This document shows positions 15,024 through 24,088 of a stretch of 34,228 nt of DNA, one piece after another (the first letter of the stretch is position 1; each line of letters begins with the position of its first letter). Position numbers and translations under genes: made by a program. The stretch lies in contig JANYJA010000120.1 of assembly GCA_025358575.1 (NCBI GenBank), positions 1-34,228 of the forward strand. Reading direction: 5' to 3'. The notes beneath the pieces were generated by a model that had not been told where the DNA came from, ran no database searches, and saw nothing but the letters and a program-made list of their open reading frames with translations. Origin of the DNA: Terriglobia bacterium (lineage in GTDB: Bacteria > Acidobacteriota > Terriglobia > Bryobacterales > Bryobacteraceae).

Positions 15024-17642
15024 CTAAATCCATTTCTTCCGCAGCAGCCAGACTTTAAACGTTTGTGTCAGTCCCACGTAGGCGAGCAGCGTCGCCAACA
15101 GGATCGGCCAGTAAAGCGCGGGCAGTTGCGTGAAGCCCAGCGCTGGGGCCATCGGAGAGTATGGCAGCCACATCCCGAAACCCATGATGGATAGCGTCGT
15201 CAGCGTCAACGCGGGACTCGCCCGGCTTTGGATGAAAGGAATTTTATTGGTGCGGATGACGTGGATGATGAGCGTCTGCGTCATCAGCGATTCGACGAAC
15301 CAGCCGGTCTGAAATACAGGCGCGCGCGCGGGGTCCCAGCATTTGAAAACCCATAGCATTACAAAGAAAGTCGTGTAGTCGAAGATCGAACTGATGGGGC
15401 CGATGAAGAGAATGAACCGCTTGATCTCACCGATGTCCCATGGGCGCGGCCGGGCCACTTGCTCTTCGTCCACCGAATCGGTCGGGATCGGCACCTGCGA
15501 GAAGTCGTAAAGCAGGTTGTTGGTCAACACCTGGATTGGGGCCATGGGCAGGAACGGGAGAATGGCGCTCGCCCCCAGCACGCTGAACATGTTGCCGAAG
15601 TTAGAACTCGCCCCCATACGGATATACTTGAGAATGTTCGCGAAGACCTTGCGGCCCTCGGTCACGCCGCCTTCGAGCACCATGAGATCCTTCTCGAGCA
15701 AGATGAGATCGGCCGACTCCTTAGCGATATCGGTGGCCGTGTCGACCGAGATGCCGACGTCGGCTGCTCGCAACGCCGGGGCGTCGTTGATTCCATCGCC
15801 CATGAATCCGACGACATGACCTTTCCCGCGAAGGGCCCGGATGACGCGCTCCTTGTGGGCCGGAGAGAGGCGGGCAAAGAGCGTCGTTTTCTCGGCCGCC
15901 TCAGCCAGCTCGGGGTCGGACATTTTTTCCACGTCGGCGCCGATCAGCATCGGGTCGGGGAGAAGGCCCACGTCCTTACACACTTTGCGGCTGATGAGGG
16001 GGTTGTCTCCCGTCAGTATCTTCACCGCGACCCCATGCTGACGAAGCGCTTCTAGGGCGCTCGCGGCGGTATCCTTCGGGGGGTCGAGGAACGCGACATA
16101 GCCTCTGAGAACTAACTCGTGTTCGTCATTCTTCGCGCAGATTTGCTTTCCGGGAAGTTCCCTGGTTGCCACCGCCAAAACGCGGAAGCCGTCATTGCTG
16201 AGACTCTCGTACTCTTCTTTGAGACCGCCGATCAGAGCGGGGTCCATGGGGGAGAGTTTACCGTCAAGTTCAAACTGCGAGCAGTTGCGGAACACCTCCT
16301 CTGGAGCCCCTTTGGTCAGCAGGATCGAATTGCCTCCCGGATCTTCCACCAAAACAGACATCATCCGCCGGGTGAAGTCGAACGGAATTTCATCCATTTT
16401 TTTGTACTTGTCGATAGCCGCTTTTTCGTGGAAGTCCGGGCTGTCCAGAATAGCTCGGTCGAGCAGGTTCTTCAGGCCAGTCTGGAAATGGCTGATGAGG
16501 TAACCGTCGAGCAGCACGTCGTCGGTTTCGCGGCCCGCCACGTTGCAATGGCGCATGAGGACCACGCGATCTTCGGTGAGTGTCCCTGTCTTATCCGTGC
16601 ACAAGACATCCATGCCGCCGAAGTTTTGAATCGCATTGAGGCGCTTAACGATCACCTTGCGGCGGCTCATGGCGAGCGCGCCTTTGGAGAGGCAAACCGA
16701 GACGATCATCGGTAGCATCTCGGGCGTGAGACCCACGGCTACGGCCATGGCGAAGAAGAACGCGCCTTTCCAATCGTGTTTGGTGAAGCCGTTGATGAGG
16801 AAGACCATCGGCACCATTACGGCCATAAATCGCAGCATCAGCCACGTGAAGCGGTTCAGTCCCCGATCGAAACTGGTCGGCGCGCGTTCGCCCGTGATGG
16901 AACTGGCCATGCTGCCGAAATAGGTACGCGCGCCGGTGGTGACCACCACAGCCGTGGCCGTGCCGCTCTCGACGCTGGTTCCCATAAAGCAAATGTTCTT
17001 GAGTTCAGTAGGCGAGATCACCGTTGCGGGTTCTGGATCGTGGAACTTCTCGACCGGGAGCGACTCGCCGGTCAGACTTCCCTGGCTGACGAAAAGGTCT
17101 TTGGAAGTGAGCACCCGGATGTCGCCCGGAATCATATCGCCAGCGGACAGTTGGATCATGTCGCCGGGCACCAGGTCGCGCAGCGGGATCTCCGTCGCTT
17201 TACCTTCGCGAACGGCTGTGGCGGTCACGTGGATCATGGCCTTGAGCTTCGCCGCGGCGGCGTCCGCTCGGGCCTCCTGCCAGAAGCGAAGTCCCACGCT
17301 GAGCGCGACCATCATGGCCATTACGGTGCCGGCACGGGCATCACCGGAAGCGAAGGAAATGGCCGAGAGTGTTGCCAGCAGAATTACGAGCGGGTTGCGG
17401 ATGATCTTGAAGAGGCGGACAGGCCAGCCTTGCGGTTTCTCCTGCGCAACTTCGTTTGGACCGCCGGTGCGCGCGCGCTCTTCGGCCTCGGACTGCGTCA
17501 GTCCGGCGGGTGTAGTGCGCAAATCGCGCAGCAGTTCCGCGCCGTCTTTTCGGGCGGCGTCAAGCACCGCGGGAGACACCTGGATGGTCTTGTTGTGATT
17601 GGATTTCGGCGGTGAGGGAGCGGCCGCATCGGGTGCTGTCAT
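15024..17642 (-). CDS. magnesium-translocating P-type ATPase (P3B, MgtA/MgtB type)
   Basis: This 872-residue inner-membrane pump is predicted to import Mg2+ with ATP hydrolysis. A cytoplasmic N-terminus rich in Ala and Pro precedes a cation-ATPase N domain (TTPAGLTQSEAEERARTGGPNEV). The first pair of membrane helices lies near residues 80-120, followed by the actuator loop with GSLTGESLPV. The VGLTPEMLPMIVS helix and the phosphorylation motif CTDKTGTLTE with Asp350 come next, then KGAPEEV in the nucleotide domain and GFMGDGINDAPALRAADVG. Six C-terminal helices contain LTNNLLYDFSQVPIPTD, which is typical of MgtA/MgtB. The ATG is preceded by AAGGAA. It lies 117 bp downstream of oxyR on the same strand and is convergent with the hydrolase. 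No leader RNA was recognised. Confidence 0.93.
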   Translation of the reverse strand: MTAPDAAAPSPPKSNHNKTIQVSPAVLDAARKDGAELLRDLRTTPAGLTQSEAEERARTGGPNEVAQEKPQGWPVRLFKIIRNPLVILLATLSAISFASGDARAGTVMAMMVALSVGLRFWQEARADAAAAKLKAMIHVTATAVREGKATEIPLRDLVPGDMIQLSAGDMIPGDIRVLTSKDLFVSQGSLTGESLPVEKFHDPEPATVISPTELKNICFMGTSVESGTATAVVVTTGARTYFGSMASSITGERAPTSFDRGLNRFTWLMLRFMAVMVPMVFLINGFTKHDWKGAFFFAMAVAVGLTPEMLPMIVSVCLSKGALAMSRRKVIVKRLNAIQNFGGMDVLCTDKTGTLTEDRVVLMRHCNVAGRETDDVLLDGYLISHFQTGLKNLLDRAILDSPDFHEKAAIDKYKKMDEIPFDFTRRMMSVLVEDPGGNSILLTKGAPEEVFRNCSQFELDGKLSPMDPALIGGLKEEYESLSNDGFRVLAVATRELPGKQICAKNDEHELVLRGYVAFLDPPKDTAASALEALRQHGVAVKILTGDNPLISRKVCKDVGLLPDPMLIGADVEKMSDPELAEAAEKTTLFARLSPAHKERVIRALRGKGHVVGFMGDGINDAPALRAADVGISVDTATDIAKESADLILLEKDLMVLEGGVTEGRKVFANILKYIRMGASSNFGNMFSVLGASAILPFLPMAPIQVLTNNLLYDFSQVPIPTDSVDEEQVARPRPWDIGEIKRFILFIGPISSIFDYTTFFVMLWVFKCWDPARAPVFQTGWFVESLMTQTLIIHVIRTNKIPFIQSRASPALTLTTLSIMGFGMWLPYSPMAPALGFTQLPALYWPILLATLLAYVGLTQTFKVWLLRKKWI

Positions 17643-17759
17643 AGCTTCCTTGGCGCTTCGGTATGATAGCCCACCGGCATGACTGGGTGGCGGATGAAAT
17701 TCTGGCGCGGGGGAATCAGCGTGCGATCGGGTGTCCGGCTGGTTACGTTGAAGCCCTAG

Positions 17760-18698
17760 TTAACCCGCCGACTTTGAAATATCGCGCGCCCGCCGCTGTA
17801 CCGCCAAATCGCGGAGAAAGCGGATAAACGCTTCCATGGGCTTGGAAACAAAATGACGTTCCAGCCTGACGAAGCCAATACGGCGCCAAGCTCGCTGCTT
17901 GAGCGGTATGAGCCGGCAGCCCTGGGCATGGGGGCGGGCCATCTCCGGGACGATACTCAATCCGAAGCCTGAACCGATCAAGGAAAAAATACTCGCGAAT
18001 TGGTCGGCTTCGAATTGCGAGGTGAACTTCGCCTTTGCCCGTTTGCACAAGCTGAAGGTCTCGTCCCGAAGGCAATGGCCCTCTTTCAAGATCAGCAGCC
18101 TTTGATCGCCGATTTCCGCTAAATCGAGCCGTGTGACGGTTGCCAGCGGGTGGTCCTCTGGCACGGCAAGGTACAGCAACTCGCGAAATAGCTCGCTGCG
18201 GACTAAGCCCGGCTGGTCTACTGGAAGGCTTAGGATCGCGATATCGAGCACGCCATCTTGCACCTGTTCGATCAGCTCCGGTGTCGTGGCTTCACGCAGC
18301 AGCAAGTTCACGTCGGGATAATTGTCCACAAATTTCCGAAGAGAGGGGGCAATCAAGTAGGGCAGGATGGTGGGGATCGCGCCGACCCGCAAGTCGCCGG
18401 CGATTCCATCCCGGAGTGTTTCGAGAATCTGAGGAAGCGCGGCGGCGTCCTCAAGCAGCGCCCGGGCGCGCGGCAACAACGCCTCCCCAGCCGGCGTTAG
18501 CTCCACTCCTCGCGCGAGCCGGTCGAACAGCGAGCCCCCCAGGTTGTGTTCGAGCCGCTTGATCTGATCGGAAAGCGAGGGCTGCGCGACACTTAGTTCT
18601 TCAGCCGCGCGAGTGAAGCTTTTGGTGCGGGCGAGCGCACAGAAATATTGGAGCTGCCTTAAGTCGAGAGACCGCTCGCCGGCGGAAGGTCGTGGCAT
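17760..18698 (-). CDS. oxyR: OxyR-type LysR-family peroxide-sensing regulator
   Basis: This 312-residue LysR-type regulator has its winged helix-turn-helix at residues 12-70 (LRQLQYFCALARTKSFTRAA, then AQPSLSDQIKRLE) and a periplasmic-binding-protein-like effector domain from about 100. The decisive feature is EGHCLRDETFSLC: Cys209 and Cys218 have the same spacing and context as the redox pair Cys199/Cys208 of E. coli OxyR. The HTH positions also match OxyR. It is divergent from a decayed catalase gene with a matching operator in the 78-bp gap. OxyR normally activates catalase and peroxiredoxin genes; here the catalase target is broken, while a peroxiredoxin gene lies 2 kb away. The ATG at 18698 gives a short N-terminal extension of about ten residues. 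Confidence 0.92.
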   Translation of the reverse strand: MPRPSAGERSLDLRQLQYFCALARTKSFTRAAEELSVAQPSLSDQIKRLEHNLGGSLFDRLARGVELTPAGEALLPRARALLEDAAALPQILETLRDGIAGDLRVGAIPTILPYLIAPSLRKFVDNYPDVNLLLREATTPELIEQVQDGVLDIAILSLPVDQPGLVRSELFRELLYLAVPEDHPLATVTRLDLAEIGDQRLLILKEGHCLRDETFSLCKRAKAKFTSQFEADQFASIFSLIGSGFGLSIVPEMARPHAQGCRLIPLKQRAWRRIGFVRLERHFVSKPMEAFIRFLRDLAVQRRARDISKSAG

Positions 18699-18727
18699 AG
18701 GATATTCCTATTTGCATCATAGCGTCT

Positions 18728-18742
18728 ATAGTCTAGTTCTAT
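18728..18742. promoter_or_regulatory. OxyR half-operator in the oxyR-catalase intergenic region
   Basis: ATAG-TCTAGTT-CTAT fits the OxyR dimer motif ATAGnnnnnnnCTAT exactly. It lies 34 bp upstream of the catalase start and 29 bp upstream of oxyR. A degenerate second half may precede it (TCAT at 18717-18720, seven bases away). It fits autoregulation of oxyR and activation of the former catalase gene. Confidence 0.65.
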
Positions 18743-18776
18743 TAGCAGGGCGCGTATACGCTTCCCAGGGAAATTT

Positions 18777-19565
18777 ATGAAAAAATTTATTCTCGCCGCC
18801 GCCGCTCTCGCCACGACGCTGGCGTTCGGCCAGCAGCGCCCGCTGACCACCAACGGCGGCGTTCCCGAACGGCGGGAGAGAACGGACCGGTTTTGCTTGA
18901 AGATATCCACCTCACCGAAAAGCTTGCCTCGTTTGACCGCCAGCGTATTCCCGAGCGCGTTGTTCACGCGCGCGGCGCCGGTGCTTATGGGTACTCTGAA
19001 AGCGCGGGGGATTTCTCGGCGGTCAGCAGGGCGTCGTTTATGACCAAGCCTGGCAAGCGGAAGCCGGTCTTTGTGCGCTTCTCCGCCGTGGTTCACTCCG
19101 CGGGTTCGTGCGAAACGGCCCTGCGCGATCCGCGCGGATTCGCAACCAAGTTCTACACTGACGAGGGAAACTACGACATCGTCGGTAACAGGACCCCAAC
19201 CGCTTCTTCGATTTCTTTTCGCATGTCCCTGAGTCGACTCAGATGCTCACGTTCCTCTACTCCGATCTGGGTATTCCGGCCGATTACCGCGAGATGAATG
19301 GCTTCGCCGTCCACGCATTCAAATGGGTGAACAAACAGGGCGCCGTGAAGGATGTGAAGTACACATGGAAAACGCAGGAGGGCGTTCGCACTCTCACGTC
19401 GCAGGAATCTCAGCATATTCAGGGCGAGGACCCAGGCCACGCCACCGACCTTTATGCCAAAATCCGGGCCGGCAATTCCCCGCTTGGGATCTGTTTGTTC
19501 AGACAATTGAACCTTCCGATCTGGACAAATTCGATTTCAATCCGCTGGACGCTATCAAGACTGTC
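18777..19565 (+). pseudogene. decayed periplasmic monofunctional haem catalase
   Basis: The reading frame starts with a signal peptide ([20 protein letters not shown]) and LTTNGG, then breaks repeatedly. A shift near 18860-18890 restores the catalase sequence [20 protein letters not shown] and [14 protein letters not shown], which includes the distal His. The family sequence stops at NYDIVGN near 19189 and resumes as [19 protein letters not shown], so about 25-30 codons are missing. A one-base loss near 19475 shifts the frame again before FPAWDLFVQTIEPSDLDKF. The gene ends at FNPLDAIK, so the C-terminal third with the haem-ligand Tyr is absent. It cannot make an active catalase. The layout is that of an exported KatB-type catalase beside oxyR, followed by an ankyrin gene as in katB-ankB of Pseudomonas. 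Confidence 0.88.
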
Positions 19566-19976
19566 GTTATTTCGATTGGCGCTCACGCGGTGGAGTCACC
19601 CAACATTTTCGACGCGGCGCGCAACAACCAGTCGGCCGTGGTTAGCCAATTCCTGGACCACTAGGGAGACGCAAACCAGCGTGACAACCGCGGCACAGCC
19701 TTTTAATTTTGGCGGCCTACAACGGCCCGCTCGAAACCGTAGACTTGCTGCTCAAAAATGGGGCCGATCCTCAAATATAAGACGGCATGGGCACTGCGCT
19801 GATGCTGCGAGCTTCAAGGCTTTCGCCCAATCGTGCAGCGGCTGCTGGAAGGCGGCGCGAAGGTGGACCAGCGCAACGGCGTGGGCGCGACCGCGCTTAT
19901 GTTCGCCCGCCGCCTGGCGGAACAGCAAGGTAACGACGAGATGATTAAGCTGCTTGATAAACGCGCGACCCGATAA
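19566..19976 (+). pseudogene. decayed ankyrin-repeat protein (AnkB-like)
   Basis: The part after the catalase remnant begins with what looks like the tail of a signal peptide (VVISIGAHAVES). Broken ankyrin repeats follow: NIFDAARNNQSAVVSQFLDH, a TAG at 19662-19664, GDANQRDNRG, a shift, then LAAYNGPLETVDLLLKNGAD and an in-frame TAA. After another shift come IVQRLLEGGAKVDQRNGVGA and NDEMIKLLDKRATR, ending at the TAA at 19974-19976. At least two stops and two or three frameshifts are present. The fused junction with the catalase near 19565 suggests one deletion removed the catalase end and this gene's start. Ankyrin partners of exported catalases are known to support catalase activity; here both are dead. 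Confidence 0.8.
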
Positions 19977-19981
19977 CTCAT

Positions 19982-20575
19982 CTAAGTAGCCGAGTAAGTG
20001 GTCACGGTTTCGAATCCCAGCGCTTGCAGGAACCTGCGGATAGCGGTTTCCGCGTTCTGCTGGGCCTGCTTTAGAATGCCCATATCCAGGGCCGCTTGGC
20101 GCACGTCCGCGATGGCGGCTAACCGCGCTTTGTGCTCGAGCTCCGGATCGTAGGGCACCCAGGGCGTCCACCAAGTGATATGGCGGTCCCAGACCTTGGT
20201 GTATTTCTCGTCGAGAAAGGCTTCGGTGATGCGCGCGGCGGGGATGCGCACCTTCACCGACTTGCCGGATTTGATGACGTCGTACTGAGTGAGCCCGGAG
20301 AGGTCGACACCCGCCATCACGCGACCCTGCACCAGCAACAAAATGGATTCCGAGCCCATGGGGCGCTTGTCTTCAGTCATGCCAACGACCTTTTCGATCG
20401 TGTATCGCACGGTGATGAGTTCGCTAAGCGGCTGAACTTGCTTGACGATCGCGGGCGCGTCTATGGTGCGGTGCAGAAAACCGCCCGGGGGCGCGTAGTA
20501 ACGTTCGTAGGCGATTACTCCGATCATTACGACCAGCAGCGCGAATGTCGAAATGAACGCGAGTAATTTGGACAT
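19982..20575 (-). CDS. DUF4230 domain protein, membrane-anchored
   Basis: This 197-residue protein has one N-terminal membrane segment (about residues 4-23, LLAFISTFALLVVMIGVIAY) and an extracytoplasmic DUF4230 domain. The pattern is IVKQVQPLSELITVRYTIEK, LLVQGRVMAGVDLSGL, VRIPAARITEAFLDEKYTKV and a C-terminal helix with RQAALDMGILKQAQQNAE. The family has no known activity. The gene is third in a minus-strand run after the metallopeptidase-like and peroxiredoxin genes, 15 bp after the latter. Its stop is only six bases from the end of the convergent ankyrin pseudogene. Confidence 0.86.
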   Translation of the reverse strand: MSKLLAFISTFALLVVMIGVIAYERYYAPPGGFLHRTIDAPAIVKQVQPLSELITVRYTIEKVVGMTEDKRPMGSESILLLVQGRVMAGVDLSGLTQYDVIKSGKSVKVRIPAARITEAFLDEKYTKVWDRHITWWTPWVPYDPELEHKARLAAIADVRQAALDMGILKQAQQNAETAIRRFLQALGFETVTTYSAT

Positions 20576-20590
20576 TTGCCGCCCCTGCGG

Positions 20591-21031
20591 TCAGGCGGCG
20601 TGTGACAATACTTCTTCGACTTTGGGCTTGCCGCGCTGGCCGAAGCGGATCTTACCGTCGGGACCGATTAAGTAGACGGTGCGCTTCACGAAGAGTCCGT
20701 TGGCGTTATAGAGGGCGCCGACTTTCTGGCCGGCGTCGACCAGGAGCGGAAATGGGAGATGGTTCTTTTCGCGAAAGCCGGTGTGACTTTGGGCATCGCC
20801 AGGGTTGATGCCGAAGACCAGAATATTGCGCATCTTGGCCTGCTCCCAGCGGTCGCGAAATTCGTACAGTTGGGCGCGGCAGACCGGGGTGTTGTCGCCG
20901 GGGTAAAAGACCAGAACGACGTTCTTGCCCCGGAGCGCCGCGAGCGAGACGGTGTGTCCGGAGTCGTCTGGAAGCGAGAAATCCGGAGCTTGGGTGCCGG
21001 TTGGTAACGTGTCGGAGAATAGCCAGGACAT
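20591..21031 (-). CDS. peroxiredoxin (AhpC/TSA-BCP type), apparently 1-Cys
   Basis: This 146-residue thiol peroxidase has the thioredoxin fold: APDFSLPDDSGHTVSLAALR, then VVLVFYPGDNTPVCRAQL with the peroxidatic Cys51 in the PxxxTxxC context. FGINPGDAQSHTGF and KRTVYLIGPDGKIRFGQRG follow. Cys51 is the only cysteine, so the second Cys found five residues later in many BCP proteins is absent, and an external thiol must resolve it. It lacks a signal peptide and should be cytoplasmic. It begins six bases after the metallopeptidase-like gene and precedes the DUF4230 gene. Regulation by the nearby OxyR is possible but no operator was seen. Confidence 0.92.
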   Translation of the reverse strand: MSWLFSDTLPTGTQAPDFSLPDDSGHTVSLAALRGKNVVLVFYPGDNTPVCRAQLYEFRDRWEQAKMRNILVFGINPGDAQSHTGFREKNHLPFPLLVDAGQKVGALYNANGLFVKRTVYLIGPDGKIRFGQRGKPKVEEVLSHAA

Positions 21032-21037
21032 TTTGTC

Positions 21038-24019
21038 TTATTGCACCAGAATCTTCACGGTGTTGCTGGGGATGTCGTTCACGGTAACAAATATCGGCTG
21101 CGGGCCGGTCGGAGCATTTTGAGGGATCTGGGCGTCGATTTGATACAGGCCTTGATAACCGGGAGCCAGACCGCTAAAGCTGACCGGCGCAAGAATTCCG
21201 CCGACAGTTACTTTCGGAGTGACGGCGGTCGTCTGCCGAGTTGGATTGCCGCTGACCGGGCCGAGACCGGTGCAGTAGATCTCCACGAAACTGCCCCGGG
21301 CGGCGGGGACCGTGGCGGTGGTCTGGGTGGTTCCGGCGTTGAGGATGGCGCCAAAGCCGCTGCCTGCATCGAAGAAGATGCCCGGCGAAAAGGCGGACAC
21401 CGGGATCGAGACGGCGGCGGAAGTGCCGAGGGGAGTCTGGACCACAAGCGTGGCGGACGTGCCGGAAAGGCTGGTCGGGACCAGGAAGTTAATCTGGCCA
21501 TCGGAGGTATAGAGCAGCGGCACCGCGGAGTTGTTGAGCAGCAGTTGGACGCCGCTTAAAATTGTGGGCCAAGGAAACGGCGTTGCGCCCGTTGTGCCCC
21601 CGGCGAGATAAATGCCGTATAGCGTGGCGATGCCGCCTGGGGTGATACCCGCGCTGAAGGATGCGGCGTTGACGACGGCGGCGGCAGTGACTTTCGGCGC
21701 GCCGGTCGCGGAGGCGACCGTCGTGATAGTGCTTCCCGCGACACTAAACGTAAGGTGCGCGGGAGATGTCGGGCCGGGCGTCCACTGGAAACTGGCGCGC
21801 CCGTTAGCGTCCGTAGTCGCGGTCGCGGGGTGAACGCTGCCACCGCTGCTATCCGCGGCCTGGATGGAGACGCCGCTGTAGGCAAGATTGTTAATGTCGG
21901 TGACGCGAACGACGACGGGCTCCGGGAGGGTGGCGCCCGGAACGGCGTTTTGCTCATTGCCGGAGATTACGGAGAGACTCACGTTTCCCGGAGCTGCGAC
22001 CTGCACGCGCGCGTAACTGGTTTCGTAAGTTGCGTCGGAGGGCTGGGCCGTGAGGTCATCGACACCAGCCTGAAGCCCTTTGATCAGGAACGAGGCGCTC
22101 GAGGCACCGGCAGGAATATTGATGGTTGCGGGCACGCCAATCAATCCGCCGCCGCTCGCTAGTGTCACTGTTAAAGGGCTTGAGGCAGGCTGCTGGAGAT
22201 TGATCGAGGCCGCTCCGGACGATCCCGCAAGCACGCCGGCAGCAGGGGCGACGGATAAGCGCAGCACGCGGCGCAGCGTGGTGTCCGCCCAGGCGCGCTG
22301 GCCCGCGTAATTGCGATAAGCAGTTTCGAACTGCGTCCGGTAGTTGTCGATTTGTGCCAGTTCGTTGGCGGACGGATCTTTGCCCGCGCCACTGACCAGA
22401 ATGAACGCGAATCGGAAGCGGCGCTGGGCGACAGTAGCGTCGGGGGTGCGGCGGCCAACCACGGCAACCAAATCGCTAACCGTGATGTCACGACGATCGC
22501 CGCTAATAGTGACGTTCGATTGGGGCGCGCGTTCGTTGTAATTCTGGGTAGTGTTGTTGACCAGAAATGTCGGCGCGACTTCTTCAACCAGGCGGAAGCC
22601 CATCAGGTATTGATCGAGCGGGGCATACTGCTGGTAATCGTCCGTGGTTTTGAAGCGCGGAGCGGTCCCGGCGCCGTTGTCCGCAATGCGGTTCCCTTCG
22701 AGCAGCGACGCTTCCGAATTAAACAGGAAATTCCAGTGCGCCAGTTGGCGGCCCAGCATGGGCTGCGCCGTGGGGTCGTTTGGATCGAGGACACTGGCGT
22801 AGGCCAGGAAAAGGTGACCGGCTTCGTGAGCGAGCACGCCAATAGCGGACAAGCTGTTGCCGTTGAAGAGTTGATTCGGGTCGGTCGGAAACTGGCTCAG
22901 CGGTCCCATGTTCAGCAGAGATTGCAGCCGGGCCGCGGAACCGGTTTCCGACGAGGCATCGAACGGCTCCTGGCCAAATCCCGTGCCCATGCCACGCTGG
23001 GTTTCCTCATACGAAACGGCTCCGGAGCCGGCTTGAACGTCAAGATTGTTAAAGATGACCAGGTAATCGTAGGCATCGTCGTGGGTCTGGTAGAAGTGCT
23101 GAGAGACAAGCTGAATATCGACTTCGTTGGTGCTGCCGAAGGTCTCCGCTACCGTTCCGGAATACTCAGCCGACGGCGTGGTTGAGAAGTCGAGTACCAC
23201 CGTGTTGCCGAGCAATCGACCCGGGGAAATGCCGACCACGGCGCCAGTGGTATTGATTCCAGACCACGAGATCTCAATGTGACTATCTGGATAAAGGCGG
23301 AGCTGAAAAGTTTCCTTAAGCCCGGTTTTGGTGGAGGAAAACTCCGGGACGCCCGTCCAGTTGATAGTGAAGCGCGACGCCGTCGCGAGCACGGACACGC
23401 TGCTAAGTGCATCTGACGGATTGAGATCTGCGTAGAGCGGAGCGATTCTGGGGGGACCCGAGGACATGCGCCCCAGCGAGCGATCCAGCGAAGCGCTATC
23501 GCCCGCGCCGAAGGTGGCGTTGCCGTCTGAATTCACGAAGATTTGCGTGTAAACGGTGCCATAGAACGTGAAAGGGAAGGGAAGCGGGATAGCCCGGGAA
23601 TCGTCGTCGCCGAGGCCTGTTAGCGGCAACGCGCCGGAGACGGCGGAGGCATCGTAAGTGTCTACGGCTAGTTGGTACTTGTAGCTGCTCGCATTTACGT
23701 TCGTCGGGGTGAACGAGAGGGATTTGTGGTCAAGGTTAAAGTCATTTCGATGGGAGATCACACCGCCGGAATCGTCAATGATAGCGATGTTGCCTAAATC
23801 TCGATTAGTGTTGCGGGGCGCGAGCTGGCCTGCCTTCATGCCCTTTGAGGACGCCAGAGACCGCGCTTTTTCAGCCTGCCGATGCAGGAATCGCTCTTGG
23901 ATGCCGCGCACTCGGCTGGTGCCGCAGACTAACCGATCCTGTCGTGCCACCGAGGCGGGAGAGAAAAGGAACGTCAACGAAACGACCGTCGAAAGCGGTC
24001 GCGCGAAAAGGTACTTCAT
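21038..24019 (-). CDS. large secreted HExxH metallopeptidase-like protein with Solibacter-type C-terminal module
   Basis: This 993-residue exported protein starts with a signal peptide (MKYLFARPLSTVVSLTFLFS...). Residues about 120-290 form a beta-rich nidogen-like region (FTFYGTVYTQIFVNSDGNAT, then LRLYPDSHIEISWSG). Residues 396-410 hold the zinc-site motif VLAHEAGHLFLAYAS, and AHWNFLF plus YAPLDQYLMGF further on resemble conserved segments of secreted zinc peptidases. Residues about 680-770 look like an Ig-like (Big) domain with SGVSIQAADSSGGS. The last 210 residues are the TIGR03437-type module (NAASFSAGITPGGIATLYG and FSGLAPGYQGLYQIDAQIP). Peptidase activity is inferred from HEAGH; the third zinc ligand is not certain. 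It heads the run with peroxiredoxin and DUF4230. Confidence 0.85.
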   Translation of the reverse strand: MKYLFARPLSTVVSLTFLFSPASVARQDRLVCGTSRVRGIQERFLHRQAEKARSLASSKGMKAGQLAPRNTNRDLGNIAIIDDSGGVISHRNDFNLDHKSLSFTPTNVNASSYKYQLAVDTYDASAVSGALPLTGLGDDDSRAIPLPFPFTFYGTVYTQIFVNSDGNATFGAGDSASLDRSLGRMSSGPPRIAPLYADLNPSDALSSVSVLATASRFTINWTGVPEFSSTKTGLKETFQLRLYPDSHIEISWSGINTTGAVVGISPGRLLGNTVVLDFSTTPSAEYSGTVAETFGSTNEVDIQLVSQHFYQTHDDAYDYLVIFNNLDVQAGSGAVSYEETQRGMGTGFGQEPFDASSETGSAARLQSLLNMGPLSQFPTDPNQLFNGNSLSAIGVLAHEAGHLFLAYASVLDPNDPTAQPMLGRQLAHWNFLFNSEASLLEGNRIADNGAGTAPRFKTTDDYQQYAPLDQYLMGFRLVEEVAPTFLVNNTTQNYNERAPQSNVTISGDRRDITVSDLVAVVGRRTPDATVAQRRFRFAFILVSGAGKDPSANELAQIDNYRTQFETAYRNYAGQRAWADTTLRRVLRLSVAPAAGVLAGSSGAASINLQQPASSPLTVTLASGGGLIGVPATINIPAGASSASFLIKGLQAGVDDLTAQPSDATYETSYARVQVAAPGNVSLSVISGNEQNAVPGATLPEPVVVRVTDINNLAYSGVSIQAADSSGGSVHPATATTDANGRASFQWTPGPTSPAHLTFSVAGSTITTVASATGAPKVTAAAVVNAASFSAGITPGGIATLYGIYLAGGTTGATPFPWPTILSGVQLLLNNSAVPLLYTSDGQINFLVPTSLSGTSATLVVQTPLGTSAAVSIPVSAFSPGIFFDAGSGFGAILNAGTTQTTATVPAARGSFVEIYCTGLGPVSGNPTRQTTAVTPKVTVGGILAPVSFSGLAPGYQGLYQIDAQIPQNAPTGPQPIFVTVNDIPSNTVKILVQ

Positions 24020-24088
24020 GGGGAATTTTACTATTGTACCGTTACGTCCCTAAGTGGACTTGGCGGCTTATAAGACTCGATGGGATAG

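Noticed and set aside
16776-17615. A 279-codon plus-strand frame
   Set aside because: It is antisense to the Mg2+ ATPase and has shadow composition.
22352-23185. A 277-codon plus-strand frame
   Set aside because: It is antisense to the large secreted peptidase-like gene, with no ribosome binding site and no recognisable motif.
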